NCBI RefSeq assembly: GCF_016055185.1
Contig: NZ_JAECVR010000030.1
Location: 1-35,217, forward strand
DNA from: Paenactinomyces guangxiensis
GTDB lineage: Bacteria > Bacillota > Bacilli > Thermoactinomycetales > Thermoactinomycetaceae
Length of the DNA: 35,217 nt
Direction of reading: 5' to 3'
Positions 18,894 to 26,769 of this stretch are shown here, piece by piece. Both the position numbers and the translations under genes were made by a program. The notes beneath the pieces are model-generated. The model saw only the letters and a program-made list of their open reading frames with translations. It did not search any database and was not told where the DNA came from. The number at the start of each line of letters is the position of its first letter. Within the stretch, counting starts at the first letter, position 1.

Positions 18894-19982
18894 ATGGTTC
18901 GACTGATTCGTTCGTTTTATGTGGAGATTACAGTTATTCTCGTTTTGGGAGCATTTATGTATCTGCTTACCTCCGGCTACAGTGTGTTAGCGGCTTTCAC
19001 TGGCTGGACCAGAGGCTGGAGCGCCAATCTGGCACCGGAGTTGCAAAACTTGTCCACTATTTTCTTAAGTATATTTATTGAAGGCTTGCCTTTTATTTTG
19101 ATCGGTGTTTTTATCTCAAGCCTTATTCATATCTATGTGAATGAGGAAATGGTTTGGAGATGGATTCCCAAAAACCCTTTTCTGTCGATCCCTCTGGCAA
19201 CATGCATGGGAATTTTACTGCCCATCTGTGAATGCGGAATTGTTCCAGTCGCAAGGCGGCTCATTCAAAAAGGTTTTCCCTCTTATCTCGCTTTTACTTT
19301 CTTACTGGCCGCACCGATCATCAATCCCGTTACCATCGCGTCAACCTATCTCGCTTTTGGCGACAGCTGGGATATGGTAACACTTCGCCTGGTCTTTGGC
19401 GGGGGGATAGCCGCTGCAATGGGAATGCTTTTTTACTTCTTTTTTTCCGGAAAACACGTCTTGAAAGAAAAAACACAGACACAGGACGGAGCCCAGCCAC
19501 TACAGGCAAGTCGGCACCACCATTGTTCCTCCGGTTCCCATTCTCCCTATCGCCCCGGGGAGTGTACAGGACATGATCACGGCGGTAAAAAGGGACTTTC
19601 CCACTCCTTCTACCATGCCATCTTTGAGTTTATCGATATGGGTAAATATTTTATTGCCGGAGCCTTGATTGCAGCTTCTTTTCAAACATTTGTCGGCTTG
19701 TCCGCCATTAAGAATTTTACGGAATCAGACAGTTTAACTATCTTCCTTATGCTCGGACTGGCTTTCGGGCTGTCCATCTGCTCGTCTGCGGATGCATTCA
19801 TAGCCGCGTCGTTCCGGTCTGTCATCGGGACTGCTCCTCTGCTTGGCTTCCTCGTTTACGGCCCGATGATGGATTTAAAAAATGTAATGATGATGCTGGG
19901 AAGCTTCCGTCTTTCTGTTGTTTTGTTTTTCTTTGCCGGAACAACTTTATTTACTTTCTTGTCTTTGATCCTGTTTCTTTAA
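18894..19982 (+). CDS. ycgR: Permease, UPF0718/ArsP_1 family (YcgR), zinc locus
   Basis: A 362-residue polytopic membrane protein. Its hallmark is the CEC signature (Cys112-Glu-Cys114) in GILLPICECGIVPVARR, followed by GFPSYLAFTFLLAAPIINP. A second copy of the fold begins at IDMGKYFIAGALIAASFQTF and has CSSADAFIAASF. Between the halves is a His/Cys-rich loop (about residues 208-235: RHHHC, then ECTGHDHGG) that could bind zinc; it is one reason this protein is longer than B. subtilis YcgR. I chose the ATG at 18894 because GGGGAGG lies 5 bases upstream. It is co-transcribed with ycgQ. The pair commonly sits with COG0523 genes, so a role in zinc handling is likely but unproven. Confidence 0.9.
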   Translation: MVRLIRSFYVEITVILVLGAFMYLLTSGYSVLAAFTGWTRGWSANLAPELQNLSTIFLSIFIEGLPFILIGVFISSLIHIYVNEEMVWRWIPKNPFLSIPLATCMGILLPICECGIVPVARRLIQKGFPSYLAFTFLLAAPIINPVTIASTYLAFGDSWDMVTLRLVFGGGIAAAMGMLFYFFFSGKHVLKEKTQTQDGAQPLQASRHHHCSSGSHSPYRPGECTGHDHGGKKGLSHSFYHAIFEFIDMGKYFIAGALIAASFQTFVGLSAIKNFTESDSLTIFLMLGLAFGLSICSSADAFIAASFRSVIGTAPLLGFLVYGPMMDLKNVMMMLGSFRLSVVLFFFAGTTLFTFLSLILFL

Positions 19983-20003
19983 CAGAAAGGAGCATGAAGA
20001 AAA

Positions 20004-20846
20004 ATGGGAGGCTGGATTCGTGTTGGAATATGCTTTGGAACAGCGGTCATGTTGATCAGTTTATTGCTGTCGGGTGAAATCTCTCTTTTTGTAAACCCGC
20101 GTTTGAAATGGCTGGTTGCCCTGAGTATCCTGATGCTCATCATATTGGGATTAGTTCAGCTGTGGAACTTAAAGGCGGAAGAGATGCATCACATCGGGTT
20201 TTGGGGATATGCCCTGGTACTGCTCCCAATCCTAATGTTTTTCTTCTTGCCTCCTAAAGCATTAGACGCAAATATCGCGGCCAAAAAAGGAGTCAGCTAT
20301 CTCACACCGCAAGCAATCGCTTCTCAACAAAAACTTGCAGGTAAAAATCAAGCGAATAACAATTCAACACAAGATTCAAAGGATCAAAATGAACAAGATC
20401 AGGAAACAGCAACAAATAAAGAGCCGGAGTTCGCCAACATAGAAAACCCCTATAAGAAATTTGTAAAGCAAATCAAAGCAGAACCTGTGATCACGTTAAC
20501 AGAGAAAAATTACGCTGATTACCTGAATACGATCAATATGTATCCGAAAGAGTTTTCGGGTAAAAAAATTCGATTGATTGGTTTTGTTTATCGTGACGAG
20601 ACTTTGAAGAAGAATGAATTTGTGATTGGACGCTTTACCGTGACTTGCTGTACAGCAGACGCCGGTGTCGTTGGTCTCTTGACCACCTATCCGGGTGCCC
20701 AACATCTCAAGTTAGATCAATGGATCGAAGCAACTGGCACTGTACAAACGATTCAGCCGGAAGGCTATGACATGCCTGTGATTAAACTTACATCTTACAA
20801 AACCATTTCTCCGCCCAAAGACCCCTATATCTACTTTAATTATTGA
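20004..20846 (+). CDS. ycgQ: UPF0703 / TIGR03943 family membrane protein (YcgQ)
   Basis: A 280-residue protein starting at ATG 20004; AAAGGAG lies 11 bases upstream, a slightly long spacing. Three N-terminal hydrophobic helices (about 5-24, 31-52 and 66-86) precede a low-complexity Gln/Asn/Asp/Glu-rich linker (about 110-145). The C-terminal domain contains FSGKKIRLIGFVYRDE, FVIGRFTVTCCTADAGVVG and QWIEATGTVQ. The conserved CC(T/V)AD motif is typical of TIGR03943. The function is unknown; the gene almost always accompanies the UPF0718 permease. It follows ycgR by 21 bases. The 312 bases after it (20847-21158) hold no gene. Confidence 0.88.
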   Translation: MGGWIRVGICFGTAVMLISLLLSGEISLFVNPRLKWLVALSILMLIILGLVQLWNLKAEEMHHIGFWGYALVLLPILMFFFLPPKALDANIAAKKGVSYLTPQAIASQQKLAGKNQANNNSTQDSKDQNEQDQETATNKEPEFANIENPYKKFVKQIKAEPVITLTEKNYADYLNTINMYPKEFSGKKIRLIGFVYRDETLKKNEFVIGRFTVTCCTADAGVVGLLTTYPGAQHLKLDQWIEATGTVQTIQPEGYDMPVIKLTSYKTISPPKDPYIYFNY

Positions 20847-21055
20847 AACTTTTGGCCCTTATTTGTGACAATTTGGAGAATTGTTGTTAAAAAAGAATCA
20901 AATAGAACACAAAAATTAATAATTCATACGAATAACTTTTACATAGCAATGTTATATAAATATTGCTGACACCTTGTTTAAAAAGCTTGTGTCAATTCTG
21001 CCCTAATAGTAAATTGATAGAAATAAATGGGGTACAAAATAATTGTCCATATATT

Positions 21056-21114
21056 GAACATTCCAAAAAATCATAGACAAGAATGTTTCAAAGTATTATA
21101 TTACATTAGTGTAA
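21056..21114. promoter_or_regulatory. Inverted repeats upstream of the surface-protein gene
   Basis: GAACATTC (21056-21063) is answered by GAATGTTTC (21081-21089), and the dyad TTACATTAGTGTAA lies at 21101-21114, about 45-100 bases before the TTG start. They are possible regulator sites or leader hairpins. I could not assign a firm promoter in the gap 20847-21158. Confidence 0.35.
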
Positions 21115-21158
21115 CAACCTTATTACAATATCTTTACGGGAACGAGGAGGAAAAAAGA

Positions 21159-21905
21159 TTGAACAAGTGGATGAAATGGTTACCTGTTTTGGCTCTTGTT
21201 GCAGTTCTGTCCTTTCCGATGAACGCATTTGCACAGTCAGAAGTAAACAGTAAGCACAAATTGGGTGCGAACGTTGAGGTCAAAGGTACAACCATTGATG
21301 TTTGGGCAAATCTGATTGGTGTAAACAAAGTAGATAGCGGAGAATGGAAAATTGTCCCGGTCGGACCGAACAAAGCAGGCAAGCCTGTTCATGCTAACCA
21401 GTCCTCACTCGTCAAATTCCATGCAAAATTCGAAAATCTCAAACCCCATGTTGAATACTGCTTTAATATTCATTTCACCGGAAAACTGAACGGTGAAACA
21501 GCTAACACAGTCTTGAAACTCACCGGCAAAAAAGGCATGGTTTGTGCAAAAACTGGTGATGACGACAACAATGGCGATAACGGCGACAACGGTGGCAATG
21601 GTGACAATGGCGGTAACGGCGGCAACGGTGGTAATGGCGACAACGGTGGCAATGGTGACAATGGCGGTAACGGCGGCAACGGTGGTAATGGCGGCAACGG
21701 TGGTAATGGTGACAATGGCGGTAACGGCGGCAATGGTGACAACGGCAGCAACGGTGGTAATGGCGGCAATGACGGCAATGACGGCAATGACGGCAACGGT
21801 GGTAAAATGCCTAAAACCGCAACTACATATCCGCTTGCTATGGTATTAGGTACAGCACTTCTTGCAGCTGGAGCAGGTTTGTTATTCTTCCGTCGTACCG
21901 CATGA
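21159..21905 (+). CDS. Sortase-type cell-wall protein with Gly/Asn-rich repeat
   Basis: A 249-residue exported protein. TTG at 21159 is the best start: GAGGAGG lies 8 bases upstream. The signal peptide is MNKWMKWLPVLALVAVLSF and ends about AFA (25). A roughly 105-residue domain follows (EVKGTTIDVWANLIG, KPHVEYCFNIHFTGKLNGE); it is probably a beta-sandwich and I do not recognise it. Residues about 133-216 are a Gly/Asn/Asp repeat built on GGN, GDN and NDG units. It closes with a sorting signal: MPKTA (217-221), a hydrophobic helix, then FFRRTA. MPKTA resembles the LPXTA motif of class D-like sortases with Met in place of Leu. No sortase gene is in view. The repeat would form a flexible stalk through the wall. 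Confidence 0.85.
   Translation: MNKWMKWLPVLALVAVLSFPMNAFAQSEVNSKHKLGANVEVKGTTIDVWANLIGVNKVDSGEWKIVPVGPNKAGKPVHANQSSLVKFHAKFENLKPHVEYCFNIHFTGKLNGETANTVLKLTGKKGMVCAKTGDDDNNGDNGDNGGNGDNGGNGGNGGNGDNGGNGDNGGNGGNGGNGGNGGNGDNGGNGGNGDNGSNGGNGGNDGNDGNDGNGGKMPKTATTYPLAMVLGTALLAAGAGLLFFRRTA
21571..21804 (+). repeat. Coding tandem repeat (Gly-Asn/Asp units)
   Basis: Degenerate 9-base units such as GGCAACGGT, GGTAATGGC and GACAATGGC recur about 26 times, often in larger identical blocks (for example AACGGTGGCAATGGTGACAA, twice). They encode the stalk of the surface protein. Length variation by slippage is expected. Confidence 0.85.
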
Positions 21906-21962
21906 TATTAGATCGAGTCATTAGTTTTCTCCCCTTTTTATATAGATAGTGGATGATAGTTC

Positions 21963-21995
21963 GCCCATCCTTACACTTCGGATGGGCTTTTTTTA
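21963..21995 (+). terminator. Strong terminator after the surface-protein gene
   Basis: GCCCATCC pairs with GGATGGGC around a 9-base loop and is followed by seven T residues, 58 bases after the stop. A classic rho-independent terminator on the plus strand. Confidence 0.92.
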
Positions 21996-22031
21996 TATAA
22001 CAGGGATGGGTAGATACTTGAGGCTAAAGTA

Positions 22032-22369
22032 ATGGAATTGGGGAACTTAATTTATCGAAGGGGACTTTGCCATGCCGGGAAAGTAAACGAGGTTACCTTT
22101 AGACGAGGTTCTTCTGGTTAGTGTTAAACTGCTGACACCAGATGAATTAGATTTCATTATTCAGCATGGCGCACGCGGCAGAAAAGAACTTGCCGAAAAA
22201 TTTAGCTTAAAAGAATCTTATCATCTCTCATCCTTACACAGAAGTTCGGTCGTTTAAAAATGTGATACAACTAAAACAAGGGTGTTATACCCCTGACACC
22301 ATCAAACAGGATGAGATTTATGATCCCATCTTTTATGTGGGTAACGATAATACAGCATTTATTAAATAG
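22032..22369 (+). pseudogene. Decayed unknown gene with its own terminator
   Basis: Short open stretches follow one another in different frames. The first, MELGNLIYRRGL...RRGSSG, starts at ATG 22032. The second contains LTPDELDFIIQHGARGRKE and LAEKFSLKES. The third contains SHPYTEVRSFKNVIQLK and QDEIYDPIFYVGNDN, ending AFIK at TAG 22367-22369. They read like pieces of one protein broken by frameshifts, followed 12 bases later by a proper terminator. I do not recognise the family. The middle part (22159-22302) is present again at 31665-31808, with the same frame closed at the same place. No other gene lies in 21996-22533. Confidence 0.5.
22159..22302 (+). repeat. 144-bp direct repeat, left copy
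   Basis: It aligns with 31665-31808 over 144 positions without gaps, with about 15 differences (about 90% identity), in the same orientation. It begins ATTCAGCATGG and ends CACCAT. Sequence outside these limits differs between the copies. Confidence 0.9.
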
Positions 22370-22380
22370 GATGATTCAAT

Positions 22381-22416
22381 AAAACAGGGGAATCACTTCT
22401 CCCCTGTTTTAGTTTC
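22381..22416 (+). terminator. Terminator of the decayed gene
   Basis: AAAACAGGGGA pairs exactly with TCCCCTGTTTT around an 8-base loop, followed by AGTTTC. It lies 12 bases after the last stop of the decayed gene. Confidence 0.85.
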
Positions 22417-22533
22417 AATACATATTCAAAAACAAATAACTTTGCTTGTGGTTTCGGATCAGGAGTAACAAATGATTGTCCACTTACTCCATCTAACAAG
22501 AATCATACCAAAAATTATCCTGATCGTTATTCC

Positions 22534-25500
22534 TTACGTCAAAGTTATCTTCTCTTTATGCTCCTCTTTCAGCAACAATTCTTTAACCATACGATCAATC
22601 TTCTCTATTTCAGCACCAGGATTTCTCCACCAGTTTCGGCTCCAAATTCTTTGGATTTTCCATCCTCTTGACTCTAAGAATTCCTGACGGTATAAGTCAC
22701 GCTCTTTTGTATGTGGAGAGCTATGGTAAGCAGCACCATCACACTCAATTCCCAGTATATAAAAACCTGGGTTCTTAGGATGAACAATTCCTAAATCAAT
22801 TCGGTAGCCTGAAACTCCAATTTGCGTATCAACCTGATAACCAATACTTCGCAGAGCCTCACATACTTCTGCTTCAAATGGAGAGTCAAACTGATCATCG
22901 CTAAACTGCTTTTTGGTCTCTGTTTGGGGATTAACCCTTTGTAATACACTCAGGACTTTTTCCTTATCTCCGTCAGATACTGCTTTAGCATATTCTAAGT
23001 AGTGGCGGAACAGTCTAGGCCCTTCATGTTTACTTCCAGCAACATTTAATTCATGTGGTTCAATGCTGGCAACGACATAGATTTTCTCTTTAGCCCTTGT
23101 GATAGCTACATTTAAACGATTTTCTCCTCCCTGCTGATTCAGGAGGCCAAATCGGTTATAAATTCTACCTTCTTCATTAGGGGCATAGCCGATAGAGAAT
23201 ATGATCACATCACGCTCGTCACCTTGCACATTTTCAATGTTTTTAACAAAGATACGCTCATCCAATTCCCGCTTCATCGCTGCATCATATAGAGCTGAGA
23301 ATTGATGGTCATCCTTTGCACGCTGGTCTATTATCTGCCAGATCTTATCCTGTTGCTTAGCATTAAACGTGATGATTCCGACAGTTTGATCAGGCTCCTT
23401 TTCTAATTGTTGTTGAAGTAGATCAACAACAGCGATTGCTTCCCGCTCGTTACATTGATTAATCCAACGTCCATCAACCTTCAACCATTGAATGGCTGAT
23501 GTTGATTGGTCAGATGACACATTGGGTGCCACCTGCATGAAGCCGTTATAAAATGCATGATTGGAGAAATGAATAAGTTCTTCAAACTTAGAACGGTAAT
23601 GATACTGAAGCATACGTACCGGATAAGTACGCTTAGCCAGGTTCAGCAAGCTGCGTGACTCTTCCATTTCAAAGTCATTTTCTTCTTCTTCGTCATCATA
23701 TATGGAGACTCTAAACTGTTCAAATGGCTGTAATTGCTTTTCATCCCCTGCCACAACCACTTGCTTTCCACGATAAATAGATGGTAAGCCGCTCTCCACT
23801 GTACATTGTGAAGCCTCGTCAAAAATAACCAGATCAAATAAACCGGAAGTTAGAGGAAACATAGATGAAACCGTTTCAGGTGAAGCTAACCATACAGGTA
23901 AAATATCTAACAAGCCTTTTTCTGAAAAGTGATTCACTAATTTGCGCACAGGCCAAATCTGACGTTGTTTTCCTGTTTGGTGCCGTAATTCTCTAAAGGC
24001 TCGAACATGGGTCTGTATTGAATGGTTGATATTACTTGTCATGCGTTCTTGTAAAACCTGTAGAGCTAATTTTCTTTTATCGATAATGAGCTTACCGAAA
24101 TCATCCCGAATCTGTTGAAACTCATCTGTAGATACTTTGCTTAAATGTGGATGCTTCCTTTCAATCTCATCAATCCAAAATAGATAAAAAGATTGACGAA
24201 CCGTATCTGCCCATTGTTCAGATAACGCGGCTGCTTCGTTCATCTCTTTATCTTTTAACCTTTGAATCAGCTTTTGTACATTTGGCGCAGCCTCAAAGTA
24301 ACAACGATCCATTGCCTTTAAATCATCAAAATCGTGAGTAATTGCTTCGCGAATTTGTAAAATAGTATGATGAGGGACCTTTCCTTCAGATAATTCTTTT
24401 CGGATCTGCTTGAAAAACTCATCATCTAAGATACGTTCCAGAAAGTGCAGATGTTGATCCAGCTTAGAGGTAATCTGAGCAATTTCATACATTAAGCGCA
24501 AGCTTTCTTGAATTTTTGGCCATTCAACCGAAGATGTGCCTTTAAATTTCTGGCCATGTAGTAATTCCTCTACAATTCCCTTCCCTGTAAACGAAGTCCA
24601 CCACCATATTCTTAATTTTTGCAGTGTCTTCTTCTCTTTGGGATCTAAATCATCGTAGATTTTTGCCAGGCGATCACTCATTAACCATAAATAGGCTGGA
24701 GTTATTTTTTCATGATTTAGCTGATTGAGTTGTTGAATAGCCTGTTCCGCTTTCTCTAAAGCAAGCTCCAGCTGTTCAATCAGTGTAGTTTGATCCTTTA
24801 GCTCCAAACCAGCCAACGATTTCCTTCTTCTTAGTACATAATCTTCCCTGCCAAAGCGATGATAGTAAGATTCATATAAGGAAATCGTAGTAAGCACATC
24901 ATCAAGGGTATCACGGTTCAAACCAGTGGCTAAATCTGATACAGAAATAGTTTGAATAACATCGTCCCGCTTTTTTGCACGTCCATATAACTCATATGCA
25001 CTATAGCCGAATGGCTGACGTTCATGTAAGCCATTATAAATGGCATTTAACTTTCGCTCTCGATCTTCCAGCCTTTTGCATATATGGTGAAAAGATGATT
25101 CTCTGCTTTGCATCGGAGCTATGGTTTCTGGAATTTGTTTATTTATTTTATGATATAAGGCTTTACGATCCTGCTTTTCATCATGGATAAGTGCTACATA
25201 AGAAGTCAAACCAAGGCTATCTAACCGTTGATAAACAACATCCAAAGCTGCCCTCTTCTGACAGACTACTAAAACTTTCTTTCCTTTAGCTAATGCATCC
25301 GTGATTAAATTTACGATGACCTGTGATTTCCCTGTACCTGGAGGTCCATGAACCACTAAACCTTTCGCTCCTCGCATGGTATGAAGAATAGTCTCCTGAG
25401 AGTAGTCTGTAGATAATAGAAAGAATTGTTCCTCTTCCTTGACTTTGGGAACTTCTAAGAGCCCCTCCGCATATGAATCAGGCATTGGATCATAACTATT

Positions 25501-26304
25501 CTCTTCATTTAAATTGATTAGTTCCTGTATAAAAGGCAACTCTTGCTGAGTTGATAAAGCAATTAGTTCATCATAATCGCGAATCAAAGAAGAGTTTCCT
25601 TGTGGAAAGCTGCCTAATATCACGAAAGGTTCCAGTGTTAATGGCGCCTCTTGCGGGATTGTTTCTCTTGTATATGTATGAAGCGGCCTGATGCCTTGCT
25701 TCGTATATGTAACCTTGAGATTATTTTCATTTAGCCACTCTGCCCATGAAGATAAGCTGGTTTTGTCGATTGACTTCCATTGTTTGCTATCCTCGAAAAT
25801 ACTCTCTTCAAAAGCAGACTGATGAAACCTTTTTAGCCCTAAAAATAGGGTCCGATTCAACTGTGGCTCGGCATCCGGAAATAACTCTAATTCCCAATGC
25901 AAATTACTACGATCTTTACGAACCAGGCGAACAGGATATAAATATAACGGAGCCTGAATAAAAGAACCGTCTCTTAAGTTACCTGTGAGAAAAGGATACC
26001 CAATGTATAAGTCATACAAGCCCGTTTCATCTTCGATTGCTTTCATATTGCGATATAGATGTGTTAAGCTTTGACCAATCGTTTGTAGTTTTCTTTCTGG
26101 TAGAGAAGAATGAGTGAGGCGAACCTTCTTCTTACCAGAAATAATCTGATTTAACATCTTTGTCACTTGAGAAGGTCCCTCTTCTGAATCTAGCTCTGTC
26201 AGATCAAAAGTCCACTTGCTTGGCAGCTTAAGCAGTCGAAGGGAACGATTTCTACGGCTCAGGTCACTTAAACGATCTTTGAGCCGTATTAACCTTTGTT
26301 CCAT
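22534..26304 (-). CDS. DUF4011 / superfamily 1 helicase / restriction-like nuclease fusion
   Basis: A 1256-residue protein. The N-terminal DUF4011-like domain (about 1-220) starts RLKDRLSDLSRRNRSLRLL. A UPF1/Dna2-type helicase follows, with Walker A GPPGTGKSQ (320-328), motif II FDEASQCTVESG (near 829), VVAGDEKQLQPF, QYHYRSKFEELI, the Q-G-DERD motif (IENVQGDERDVIIFSIG) and motif VI LNVAITRAKEKIYVV. A long, partly coiled-coil insert occupies about 400-780. The C-terminal PD-(D/E)XK domain (MTES_1575/Vsr type, about 1140-1245) has SPFEAEV, YRIDLG (Asp1170) and ECDGAAYH (Glu1187, Asp1189). I chose the ATG at 26304 (TAGGAGG 7 bases upstream). Such fusions occur in defence islands and are thought to attack foreign DNA. 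No methylase or partner adjoins it. The gap 26305-26617 shows nothing else. Confidence 0.9.
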   Translation of the reverse strand: MEQRLIRLKDRLSDLSRRNRSLRLLKLPSKWTFDLTELDSEEGPSQVTKMLNQIISGKKKVRLTHSSLPERKLQTIGQSLTHLYRNMKAIEDETGLYDLYIGYPFLTGNLRDGSFIQAPLYLYPVRLVRKDRSNLHWELELFPDAEPQLNRTLFLGLKRFHQSAFEESIFEDSKQWKSIDKTSLSSWAEWLNENNLKVTYTKQGIRPLHTYTRETIPQEAPLTLEPFVILGSFPQGNSSLIRDYDELIALSTQQELPFIQELINLNEENSYDPMPDSYAEGLLEVPKVKEEEQFFLLSTDYSQETILHTMRGAKGLVVHGPPGTGKSQVIVNLITDALAKGKKVLVVCQKRAALDVVYQRLDSLGLTSYVALIHDEKQDRKALYHKINKQIPETIAPMQSRESSFHHICKRLEDRERKLNAIYNGLHERQPFGYSAYELYGRAKKRDDVIQTISVSDLATGLNRDTLDDVLTTISLYESYYHRFGREDYVLRRRKSLAGLELKDQTTLIEQLELALEKAEQAIQQLNQLNHEKITPAYLWLMSDRLAKIYDDLDPKEKKTLQKLRIWWWTSFTGKGIVEELLHGQKFKGTSSVEWPKIQESLRLMYEIAQITSKLDQHLHFLERILDDEFFKQIRKELSEGKVPHHTILQIREAITHDFDDLKAMDRCYFEAAPNVQKLIQRLKDKEMNEAAALSEQWADTVRQSFYLFWIDEIERKHPHLSKVSTDEFQQIRDDFGKLIIDKRKLALQVLQERMTSNINHSIQTHVRAFRELRHQTGKQRQIWPVRKLVNHFSEKGLLDILPVWLASPETVSSMFPLTSGLFDLVIFDEASQCTVESGLPSIYRGKQVVVAGDEKQLQPFEQFRVSIYDDEEEENDFEMEESRSLLNLAKRTYPVRMLQYHYRSKFEELIHFSNHAFYNGFMQVAPNVSSDQSTSAIQWLKVDGRWINQCNEREAIAVVDLLQQQLEKEPDQTVGIITFNAKQQDKIWQIIDQRAKDDHQFSALYDAAMKRELDERIFVKNIENVQGDERDVIIFSIGYAPNEEGRIYNRFGLLNQQGGENRLNVAITRAKEKIYVVASIEPHELNVAGSKHEGPRLFRHYLEYAKAVSDGDKEKVLSVLQRVNPQTETKKQFSDDQFDSPFEAEVCEALRSIGYQVDTQIGVSGYRIDLGIVHPKNPGFYILGIECDGAAYHSSPHTKERDLYRQEFLESRGWKIQRIWSRNWWRNPGAEIEKIDRMVKELLLKEEHKEKITLT

Positions 26305-26617
26305 GATGTACCTCCTATTCTCAAGTTGTAACTTCAAATGCTTATTTGTTTCTGTCCTGCAGATTTCATTTAGCTTGAAAACATACTTCTCGCTTATGTG
26401 AGTTATATGATTTTATCGAACCACTTGCTAGTTATTTTATCAAAAAAATACGCCATTTTTGGGATATCTTTTGATTCGGAGATTTGAAGTTAAATATCAA
26501 TGATGATTCAAATACGACCTTCCGTTGACAAAAGGAACGATCTCCCCACACGGAAAACCGCAGGCATAATAAAGCCACCATAAGAGCCGTCTTCATCCCG
26601 TGGCGGTTGTGGAATGA

Positions 26618-26679
26618 AAATGCAGGAACAAATAAATAGGAATGAACCTTATTGAATCATATAAGATAATCACAATGAA
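26618..26679 (+). repeat. 62-bp dispersed repeat, copy 2
   Basis: A gap-free match to 18801-18862, the leader of ycgR (81%). Here it precedes no convincing gene: an ATG at its end opens only 23 codons, into the mnt terminator. It may be what remains of a second copy of that leader. Confidence 0.7.
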
Positions 26680-26713
26680 CTTTCGTTTGCATTCACTAAA
26701 AAGTTCACATAAA

Positions 26714-26755
26714 AAATCGGCATTGTTCCGCCATTTGGGGAACTGATGCCGATTT
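26714..26755 (-). terminator. Terminator of the mnt operon
   Basis: AAATCGGCAT pairs with ATGCCGATTT, with an inner GTTCC/GGAAC stem. On the minus strand it is followed by a T run (CGATTTTTTATG). It lies 14 bases after the mntD stop. Confidence 0.88.
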
Positions 26756-26769
26756 CGAGCATTAAACCA

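Noticed and set aside
21470..21796. Pro/Leu-rich minus-strand frame of 108 codons
   Set aside because: It is only the reverse reading of the Gly/Asn repeat; low complexity and no start signals.
21571..21804. Array of short repeats that might be taken for CRISPR
   Set aside because: The units are 9 bases, degenerate, without spacers, and lie in frame inside a protein gene.
22458..22525. GATCAGGA/TCCTGATC inverted repeat after the helicase gene
   Set aside because: The arms are about 55 bases apart without a T run, so it is not a convincing terminator or element end.
26678..26745. Short frame (MNFRLHSLK...) after the second 62-bp repeat
   Set aside because: No ribosome site; it runs through the mnt terminator hairpin and has no counterpart after the first copy.
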